Assembly: GCA_014384685.1 (NCBI GenBank)
Contig: JACNFL010000149.1
Coordinates: forward strand, 1-12,152
Direction: 5' to 3'
From: Methanobacteriota archaeon
Lineage (GTDB): Archaea; Thermoplasmatota; Poseidoniia; Poseidoniales; Thalassarchaeaceae
Length of the DNA stretch: 12,152 bases
The position numbers were made by a program, and so were the translations under genes. Positions 7,326 to 12,152 of the stretch are shown piece by piece; position 1 is the stretch's first letter; every line of letters starts with the position of its first letter. Under the pieces are notes generated by a model that searched no databases, was not told where the DNA came from, and saw only the letters and a program-made list of their open reading frames with translations.

Positions 7326-9962
7326 ATGCGTACGAGCCGGAGCACCTCTCGCTATGCGGCGTTTTTGTTCACTTCTCTGTTGGTTCTGTCCTTTGTTCCA
7401 ACGGTTTCGGCGAGTATTGGTGTGTCTGTTTCATCTAGCCCGATGGCTCTTACAGTTAATCCGGGAGAAAGCGGTACTTACACTATTACCGTGACAAATA
7501 CCGGCGACGAAGACATGACTGTTTCACTCACTACCTCTCAAGCCCAAGATTGCACTGGGTACACTTCAACGATTGAACAGATTCCAGGGCAGATTTCAGG
7601 TGGTGGTTCTGAAACCACCACTCTTACGGTAGCTCTTTCACAAAATGCTGAGGACAGTTGTGAAACCACTGTTACAGCAACAGGGACAGCGCCTCTGAAT
7701 GCGCCAGAGACTGGAGACGTGGTTGTAACTACAACCGCTGGCGAGGGTTCAGGTGGAGCGATAACTGGAGTTGATTTGACCGCATCAAATCCTGACCGTA
7801 CCTTCAACGGAGGTAATCCTGTAACATGGACAGTAAATGTGGAGAACACTGGCCAAACAAATGAGACAATTCAATTGTCTTTTGAGAGCAACTCTACATG
7901 TGAATCATCTCTCTCTCCATCAGTAGATCCATCAGTGGTTTCAATGGACAGTGGTGAAAGCGAGGTTGTTACCGTTGAAGTCACAGTTCCAGAAGGAACC
8001 GAGGCTGGAAGCCACTGTTTCTATCTCAAGGGGGTTGTTACTACACCTACAACTCCAGAGCAGTCTTCCGATTTCATCAAATTATTCCTAGAGGTTCCGG
8101 AGATGAAGGAGTGTAGTGCTTCGCTATCGGTATCAAGTGCTTCAATTAATCCAGATGAGACTAAGAGTTATTCAATCACTTTCTACAATGACGGTAATAC
8201 TGATTGGACAATAGGATTCTCTGTTAACAGTCAGAAGACTTGGCTTAGTGTAGATGGGGGCTCAACCCAATTACTGCCCTATAACAATGGCAATGGCCAA
8301 TCAACTTTCCAGTTTGATATCACCCCGGATGATTCACTTCCATCCGGAAGCATAGTTGATTTCAACATCATGGGTCTAGATGGTTCATCTCAGAAATGCA
8401 GTGCATTATTCCAAGTAGAATTAGGGCAATCCCGTGATGGAAATATACAGTTGGAATCCTCAAGAATTGATAATATTGAACCAGGGGAAACTCGTTCAGT
8501 AGTGATTACAGCATACAACCTCGGTAATGGACAAGAGACATTCACCATTGGAGTTAGTACCCAAGCAGGATGGGTGGCACAACTTGATTCAAGTTCAATC
8601 GCTCTAGAAGGGCGCCATTCATCTTCTGGTTCAAACGGGGCGGTTCTGCTTGATATTACTGCACCAGAAGATGCGTTAGCAACTGATGAACTGATTTTTG
8701 ATGTTACTGTATTCGCTGCAGATGGTACTCCATATGCTACCGACACTCTCACCGTAACGGTCGCTGCGCACCGATCAATGAGTGCTGATATGCCAGCAAC
8801 TGAACAGTTTGGCAAGACTGGAGAAACATCCCGATTCCCAGTCACTTTTACTAATACAGGAAATATTCAGGACTCATTCACCCTAACTGTGTGTGACCAA
8901 CCTCCTTCATCAAATCCAAATCTTTGCGACTCACCAAATTGGCCCGGTCGTTTTTCAGATTCATTGGGATCAGAAATTACTAGTGTTTCACTAGCGGCTG
9001 GGGCTTCAGTAACAGTATTCGCAGAAATTACTGTTGTAGGGGAGGATGAGTTCGAATCAGAAAATTTCCAAATCCGCATCAAGAATGTCAATGACGGAAC
9101 AGTCCAAGAGAGATTCGACTTGAGGGTAATTGTCTCCAACCACGTTTATCGCATGGGTATGGCGTTACAGTCACCAGGTGAAATCCCTGACATGCAGGAA
9201 CTAGAGTTACCCCCCATGGGTGAGGTAGAAGTTAGGGTTATCCTCACTAATGTAGGCTCATCTTCATACACCGAAGAAGCGATTATTTCAGTATCCGGGA
9301 TGGAAGCTGAAACTACGGTTGATTTGTATTATGAAAACGGGACCATTGTAGAAGGCAAAATCGAGTTGGAAAAGGATGAGTCTATCGTTTTGAGGCTTGT
9401 AATCAATATTGAAGAAGGTGTACCAAATGGTGTATCTGGCTTGATAAAAGTTTCAGCGGCTTCAAGTCGCAATGCAGCAGAGTTGTCAACCGTGAAAATT
9501 TCACTTTCCATTAGGACAAATCATGAGATTGACTTTGAGGTTGATGGCGATGTTGATTCATCAATAGTTTATGGTGAAATTGCTAGAATATCAGTTAACA
9601 TCACGAACAGTGGAAACATAGAGGAAACTATCCGCTTGTTGAGTAGCAATCCTGTGCGTGGATGGGCGATTGAAATCACTGAAGAAGAGGTCTTGCTTGA
9701 ACCAGGAGAAACTAGGGCTGTAGAAGTGATTGTTAAGCCTCCAACAAATCTGATGCAACCCGATACCTTCGAGTTTACATTGACTGCAGAACCGGCATCT
9801 TCTCCGGTCTCAGCACAACCAATTGACCTATCTGTTTCAGCCACTCCGCCAACTGGATTATTCGGTAGTGGTGGCAACTTGCAAGTGATTGGACTAACTT
9901 TCCTCACGCTCCTTGTTTTCGGCGCAATTGTATCGTCAATACGAGCCCGTAGAATTGAATAA
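7326..9962 (+). CDS. Secreted, C-terminally anchored NEW3-repeat surface protein
   Basis: 878 residues from the chosen start. Residues 1-29 form a classic signal peptide: an Arg-rich n-region, the core YAAFLFTSLLVLSFV, and a likely cut after VSA. About seven beta-sandwich units of the NEW3/CARDB 'tent-pole' kind follow, starting near 30, 148, 261, 369, 482, 606 and 732. Each carries the pattern NPGE or similar, then V-x-NTGN. The protein has only eight cysteines, in pairs within units 1, 2, 3 and 5, suggesting one disulphide per unit. Residues about 853-872 are a membrane helix followed by IRARRIE, a C-terminal anchor with a positive inner end. No catalytic domain is seen, so a structural, adhesive or scaffold role is inferred. 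A longer 901-residue form from ATG 7257 is possible. It follows the subtilase gene closely and is probably co-transcribed with it. Confidence 0.88.
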   Translation: MRTSRSTSRYAAFLFTSLLVLSFVPTVSASIGVSVSSSPMALTVNPGESGTYTITVTNTGDEDMTVSLTTSQAQDCTGYTSTIEQIPGQISGGGSETTTLTVALSQNAEDSCETTVTATGTAPLNAPETGDVVVTTTAGEGSGGAITGVDLTASNPDRTFNGGNPVTWTVNVENTGQTNETIQLSFESNSTCESSLSPSVDPSVVSMDSGESEVVTVEVTVPEGTEAGSHCFYLKGVVTTPTTPEQSSDFIKLFLEVPEMKECSASLSVSSASINPDETKSYSITFYNDGNTDWTIGFSVNSQKTWLSVDGGSTQLLPYNNGNGQSTFQFDITPDDSLPSGSIVDFNIMGLDGSSQKCSALFQVELGQSRDGNIQLESSRIDNIEPGETRSVVITAYNLGNGQETFTIGVSTQAGWVAQLDSSSIALEGRHSSSGSNGAVLLDITAPEDALATDELIFDVTVFAADGTPYATDTLTVTVAAHRSMSADMPATEQFGKTGETSRFPVTFTNTGNIQDSFTLTVCDQPPSSNPNLCDSPNWPGRFSDSLGSEITSVSLAAGASVTVFAEITVVGEDEFESENFQIRIKNVNDGTVQERFDLRVIVSNHVYRMGMALQSPGEIPDMQELELPPMGEVEVRVILTNVGSSSYTEEAIISVSGMEAETTVDLYYENGTIVEGKIELEKDESIVLRLVINIEEGVPNGVSGLIKVSAASSRNAAELSTVKISLSIRTNHEIDFEVDGDVDSSIVYGEIARISVNITNSGNIEETIRLLSSNPVRGWAIEITEEEVLLEPGETRAVEVIVKPPTNLMQPDTFEFTLTAEPASSPVSAQPIDLSVSATPPTGLFGSGGNLQVIGLTFLTLLVFGAIVSSIRARRIE
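7598..7622 (+). other. Strong hairpin within coding sequence
   Basis: GTGGTGGTT (7600-7608) and AACCACCAC (7613-7621) form a perfect 9-bp stem with a 4-base loop, extendable by one G-T pair. It lies in a Gly/Thr-rich coding stretch (GGGSETTT), and glycine GGT next to threonine ACC codons can create such pairing by chance. Confidence 0.4.
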
Positions 9963-10012
9963 TTTAATGGGATAAATGCTCATTTTAGCCCTGAGTGGGA
10001 GATGTTACTTGT

Positions 10013-10031
10013 TAGTAAATATTGAATAATA
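10013..10031 (+). promoter_or_regulatory. Weak candidate AT-rich promoter element for the nuo operon
   Basis: The AT-rich stretch TAGTAAATATTGAATAATA is the most TATA-like sequence in the spacer. If it is used, transcription would start near 10050-10060 and the hairpin at 10066-10080 would fall in the leader. It does not match the usual TTTATATA consensus closely. Confidence 0.2.
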
Positions 10032-10065
10032 CAGGCTATCAAATTCTTTGAACATACTTGGTTGA

Positions 10066-10080
10066 AGCCCCTACGGGGCT
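10066..10080 (+). terminator. GC-rich hairpin, possible terminator after the NEW3-repeat gene
   Basis: AGCCCC-TAC-GGGGCT forms a 6-bp stem with a 3-base loop about 100 bases past the stop codon, followed by CTCTTT rather than a clean T-run. The shape is terminator-like and the position between two blocks fits. Archaeal termination depends mainly on T-runs, so the assignment is tentative. Confidence 0.35.
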
Positions 10081-10095
10081 CTTTGGACTTTGGTT

Positions 10096-10167
10096 ATGCT
10101 TATGGGGTCCATGCAAGTCGAGGGAAACAACGAACAGTGGTTCGATGGTGTGTGGACTAGTTGGTAG
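10096..10167 (+). CDS. Possible 23-residue leader peptide overlapping the nuoA start
   Basis: An open frame from ATG 10096 (in-frame ATGs also at 10102 and 10111) encodes 23 residues ending in FDGVWTSW. Its TAG stop (10165-10167) lies just past the TTG start of nuoA at 10161 in another frame. That start has only a weak Shine-Dalgarno sequence (GGTG, 10 bases away), so coupling to a terminating ribosome would be one way to use it. No good ribosome binding site precedes 10096. It may be chance, or it may show that the nuoA N-terminus is mis-framed by a sequencing indel. Confidence 0.25.
   Translation: MLMGSMQVEGNNEQWFDGVWTSW
10107..10157 (+). promoter_or_regulatory. Foldable leader upstream of nuoA
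   Basis: An outer stem GTCCA (10107-10111) with TGGAC (10153-10157) encloses an inner hairpin, CGAAC-AGTG-GTTCG (10131-10144), which can be extended by CA/TG beyond an A-A mismatch. The outer stem ends 3 bases before the TTG start of nuoA. It could be a cis-regulatory RNA for the nuo operon; the stems are short, so confidence is low. Confidence 0.35.
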
Positions 10168-10625
10168 TTGAAAGTGTACCTAGCGCTTACCTAGGACTTG
10201 CAATAATGACGCTGGTTGGTTTTGGCTTTCCATTTGGGGCATTTTTGACTTCAAGATTTCTCCGCCCAACTCCTGATCCAAACAATCCAAACAAACTAAG
10301 TTCAATACTTTTAGATGGGCTTGAATCAGACCATACATTGTATTCTCGAGGTGACTCTACCTACGAGTGTGGTTCGAATCCAATCGGCGATGCAATGATT
10401 GATTTCCATTTCCAGTATTACTGGTATGCAATCATTTTCTTAGTGTTTGATATTGCCTTTATGTTCCTTGCATTTGGTGGTATGTTATCCATTAATGCAC
10501 AGCCAAATGCCCCTGACACAATTGAATTGGCAGTTAGTGGTTTAGTCACAGTCGGTTTGTTCCTTGCATTGATGTCGCTTGGAGTTTGGTATGCGTTTCG
10601 TAAGCGAGGCAGAATTTACATTTGA
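10161..10625 (+). CDS. nuoA: NADH-quinone oxidoreductase (complex I) subunit A
   Basis: A 154-residue membrane subunit of respiratory complex I (ND3 homologue), which helps form the link between the quinone site and the proton channels. Three membrane helices are visible: about residues 10-33, 88-110 and 122-145. The family hallmark is present: YECG, then P-x-G, then FQYYWYAIIFLVFD. Two oddities stand out. The conserved FD-x-E of the second helix reads FDIA here (Asp97, Ala99), losing the glutamate. The loop before YECG is also about 20 residues longer than in E. coli. The start is taken as TTG at 10161, directly after an in-frame TAG. The first ATG (10206) would cut into helix 1. The TGA stop overlaps the nuoB ribosome binding site. 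Identity is secure; the exact start is not. Confidence 0.9.
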   Translation: MVVESVPSAYLGLAIMTLVGFGFPFGAFLTSRFLRPTPDPNNPNKLSSILLDGLESDHTLYSRGDSTYECGSNPIGDAMIDFHFQYYWYAIIFLVFDIAFMFLAFGGMLSINAQPNAPDTIELAVSGLVTVGLFLALMSLGVWYAFRKRGRIYI

Positions 10626-10630
10626 GGTGA
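10624..10630 (+). promoter_or_regulatory. Shine-Dalgarno GAGGTGA for nuoB overlapping the nuoA stop
   Basis: GAGGTGA begins within the TGA stop of nuoA (10623-10625) and stands 4 bases before the nuoB ATG at 10635. This supports that start and suggests coupled translation of the two subunits. Confidence 0.7.
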
Positions 10631-10634
10631 CAAT

Positions 10635-11228
10635 ATGGCGGATGAAACACAAAGTTATGCAGTATTCAATAGTCAAGCTCTAATTGATACAGTTGGCGAT
10701 AGTGCTAGTGCCGGATTAGAGGCAAGTCGTCTAAAGAAATTCATCAGCGTTCTAGGTGGGCGTTTCTTCAACTGGGGTCAAAGAAAGTCATTGTTCCCTC
10801 TCCACCTAGGTATCAAATGCTGTGCATTAGAGATGGCTGCTGCTGGTGGTTCAAGATTTGACGCAGAGCGATTTGGAGTATTCTTCCGTTCGTCCCCTCG
10901 TCAGTGCGACGTTATGCTTGTGAATGGCCCTATTTCTAAGAAATTCGCTGACCCAATTGTCCGTTTGTGGGAGCAAATGCCTGAACCAAAGTGGTGCATT
11001 GCAATGGGTGAGTGCGCTATTTCTGGAGGTCCATATTATCAATCATACAACATTCTTGAAGGCGTAGATACAATCATTCCAGTTGATGTTTACATTCCAG
11101 GTTGCCCACCTCGTCCTGAGGCTTTGATTGATGGTTTCCAACACTTACGAAAGAAAATCATGAGGATTGGTACAACACCGAGTACCGTTAGAGATGATGA
11201 TGCTCCAATTATCGTTGGAGACCAGTGA
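10635..11228 (+). CDS. nuoB: NADH-quinone oxidoreductase (complex I) subunit B, cluster N2 carrier
   Basis: A 197-residue subunit (PSST homologue) that binds the terminal 4Fe-4S cluster N2 and passes electrons to quinone. All four expected ligands are present: Cys62 and Cys63 in GIKCCALEM, Cys127 in MGECAISGG and Cys157 in PGCPPRPE, at nearly the same positions as in E. coli NuoB. The motif RSSPRQCDVMLVNGP is also typical. Length is slightly under the bacterial norm, with a short, non-conserved N-terminus of about 35 residues and no membrane helix, as expected for a peripheral subunit on the inner face. It lies 9 bases after nuoA and 16 bases before nuoC in the usual order. The same family also occurs in Fpo and in membrane-bound hydrogenases, but the nuoA-B-C-D order favours complex I or an Fpo-like 11-subunit version. 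Confidence 0.96.
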   Translation: MADETQSYAVFNSQALIDTVGDSASAGLEASRLKKFISVLGGRFFNWGQRKSLFPLHLGIKCCALEMAAAGGSRFDAERFGVFFRSSPRQCDVMLVNGPISKKFADPIVRLWEQMPEPKWCIAMGECAISGGPYYQSYNILEGVDTIIPVDVYIPGCPPRPEALIDGFQHLRKKIMRIGTTPSTVRDDDAPIIVGDQ

Positions 11229-11231
11229 ATA

Positions 11232-11238
11232 GGAGGGA
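11232..11238 (+). promoter_or_regulatory. Shine-Dalgarno GGAGGGA deciding the GTG start of nuoC
   Basis: GGAGGGA lies 6 bases before GTG 11245 in the 16-base gap after nuoB. It supports GTG as the start; the next in-frame ATG is at residue 41, too far inside the protein. Confidence 0.75.
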
Positions 11239-11244
11239 TATACT

Positions 11245-11910
11245 GTGGGGCTGAAGATTAAAGCAGAATATGCTGAAGAATCTGCTCAACAGGTTGTTGA
11301 TGCAGCAACCACTCGCTGGAGTGGTACAAGTTTGCTTGCTGAAGTTCGTCATCATAAGAGTGGAATGAAGTTGCCATACGTGTTCATTAATTGCCCCACA
11401 AATCATTGGCGGGCAGTAGCAAAGTGGCTACGTTTTGAAATGGGTGCTGACCACTGTTCAATGATTACAGGAACTCACTGGCCAGAAGGCCCTGATGAGA
11501 AGAAATGGGAAGTGGTTGTCCACTTAATGCGTATGAATGTCATCAATCCACCTGAGCGAGGAGGATGGACAGAACAAGTAATTCGTGACCCTGCAATTTT
11601 ACAAGATGATGATGTTCCGATGGAATTTGAAATCAGTATTTCAATTCCTGATACTAGAAATCCAACTGTTCAATCTGTACAGGAAGTATGGATGGGTGCT
11701 GATTGGAATGAAAAGGAAACTTGGGATTTAGTTGGAATAGAGTTTGATGGCCATGAAGGCATGCGTAGAGTATTGCAGCCACACGACACTCCTGTCGGAT
11801 TCCATCCTCTACAAAAGGAGCATAAAATTCGCTACCATGATTCTGAAATCATGTATGATGATCCACAGGGCTTCGGACGTAAACCGGCTGATGATGGCAA
11901 GGTAAAGTGA
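11245..11910 (+). CDS. nuoC: NADH-quinone oxidoreductase (complex I) subunit C
   Basis: A 221-residue peripheral subunit (30-kDa subunit homologue) that packs against NuoD in the connecting arm of complex I. The diagnostic signature is at residues 148-178: VWMGADWNEKETWDLVGIEFDGHEGMRRVL. In family terms this is the W-x-G-A-x-W-x-E-R/K-E-x-x-D-L-x-G-I pattern followed by GH and RR. The N-terminal ferredoxin-like half is divergent and seems to carry an insertion of about 25 acidic and proline-containing residues around 101-125. The protein is not fused to NuoD, unlike in E. coli, where NuoCD is one chain. The start is a GTG chosen from a strong Shine-Dalgarno sequence. The TGA stop (11908-11910) runs into the GAGGTGA site of nuoD. 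Confidence 0.94.
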   Translation: MGLKIKAEYAEESAQQVVDAATTRWSGTSLLAEVRHHKSGMKLPYVFINCPTNHWRAVAKWLRFEMGADHCSMITGTHWPEGPDEKKWEVVVHLMRMNVINPPERGGWTEQVIRDPAILQDDDVPMEFEISISIPDTRNPTVQSVQEVWMGADWNEKETWDLVGIEFDGHEGMRRVLQPHDTPVGFHPLQKEHKIRYHDSEIMYDDPQGFGRKPADDGKVK

Positions 11911-11915
11911 GGTGA
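11909..11915 (+). promoter_or_regulatory. Shine-Dalgarno GAGGTGA for nuoD overlapping the nuoC stop
   Basis: GAGGTGA begins within the TGA stop of nuoC and lies 5 bases before ATG 11921. The context repeats the arrangement at the nuoA-nuoB junction, so these subunits are probably made by coupled translation. Confidence 0.7.
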
Positions 11916-11920
11916 AAATT

Positions 11921-12152
11921 ATGGCAGAAATGTGGATATCAATGGGCCCTCAACACCCAATGACTCACGGTCTTTGGACCCTCAAAGTAAAGGTTGATGG
12001 TGAAACAGTTGTTGACACTGTTCCAGATTTAGGTTACATTCACAGAGGTGTAGAGAAGATTTGTGAATCAAGAGATTTCACCAAGATTACAACTTACTGT
12101 GACCGTCTTTGTTATGCAAGCGCAAACACTTGGGCACATTCGTATATTTACG
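11921..12152 (+). CDS. nuoD: NADH-quinone oxidoreductase (complex I) subunit D, N-terminal part (3' end outside window)
   Basis: Only the first 77 codons are present; the right edge cuts the gene. The N-terminus matches the 49-kDa/NuoD family well: MGPQHPMTHGLW (family GPQHP-x-THG), then VDGE, DTVPDLGYIHRGVEK and the downstream DRLCY. NuoD forms the quinone-binding cavity together with NuoB and shares ancestry with the large subunit of NiFe hydrogenases. The histidine in the GPQHP...THG loop, near the quinone head group in known structures, is kept. DRLCY has cysteine where bacterial and mitochondrial NuoD usually have an acidic residue; as I recall, archaeal FpoD has cysteine there too. The start is supported by GAGGTGA 5 bases upstream. 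Confidence 0.94.
   Translation, partial: MAEMWISMGPQHPMTHGLWTLKVKVDGETVVDTVPDLGYIHRGVEKICESRDFTKITTYCDRLCYASANTWAHSYIY

Larger units (their letters stand above)
9963..10160. other. Spacer between the surface-protein block and the nuo operon
   Basis: These 198 bases hold no full-length gene. The first 100 bases are AT-rich. The second half carries a GC-rich hairpin (10066-10080), a possible leader peptide (10096-10167) and a foldable leader (10107-10157). Since the nuo genes start a new functional block, a terminator and a promoter are expected here. I cannot point to a convincing archaeal TATA box. Confidence 0.7.

Noticed and set aside
8390..8845. 151-codon open frame on the - strand inside the NEW3-repeat gene
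   Set aside because: It mirrors a clearly coding + strand frame with signal peptide and repeats, has no recognisable domain, and has no upstream site of its own.
10206..10208. ATG as the start of nuoA
   Set aside because: It would remove the first half of the first membrane helix, which begins before this codon.

Overview
The window looks like a piece of a marine planktonic archaeal genome, most likely Marine Group II (Poseidoniales, Thermoplasmatota). This is an inference. It rests on an AT-leaning, tightly packed, single-direction layout; very large secreted or membrane-anchored proteins built from 'tent-pole' beta-sandwich (NEW3/CARDB-like) repeats; a KP-43-like subtilase whose cytoplasmic tail ends in a RING-like zinc finger; and complex I subunits (separate NuoB, NuoC and NuoD) with features of the archaeal Fpo-like branch. 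No rRNA gene, tRNA, CRISPR array, transposon or integrase is visible. All supported genes lie on the + strand.

Bases 1-2321: the 3' part of a large, cysteine-free, beta-rich surface protein of unknown function, ending in a short PEP-plus-hydrophobic tail. A 217-residue single-pass membrane protein follows, and its ribosome binding site overlaps the stop codon of the first gene. Bases 2322-7250: a 69-base gap containing a perfect hairpin that buries the ribosome binding site, then a 1619-residue cell-surface subtilase. Bases 7251-9962: a secreted, C-terminally anchored protein of about seven NEW3-like repeats. Its best start (7326) has a strong Shine-Dalgarno sequence separated from the ATG by a second hairpin.

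Bases 9963-10160 are a 198-base spacer holding a GC-rich terminator-like hairpin, a structured leader and a possible 23-codon leader peptide. Bases 10161-12152: nuoA, nuoB, nuoC and the first 77 codons of nuoD, in the standard complex I order and tightly spaced, with Shine-Dalgarno sequences overlapping the preceding stop codons for nuoB and nuoD. These genes encode the membrane subunit NuoA and the connecting-module subunits NuoB, NuoC and NuoD of a respiratory proton pump. NuoB would hold cluster N2, and NuoC and NuoD would form the quinone-side arm.

Functionally there are two blocks. The first is a surface block in which a proteolytic ectoenzyme sits beside three other envelope proteins, fitting a heterotroph that digests protein or organic particles at its surface. 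The second is the start of the respiratory complex I operon. The most unusual points are the single polypeptide joining an extracellular protease to a cytoplasmic RING-like finger, the three RNA hairpins that end at or within 3 bases of a start codon, and the loss of a normally conserved membrane glutamate in NuoA.
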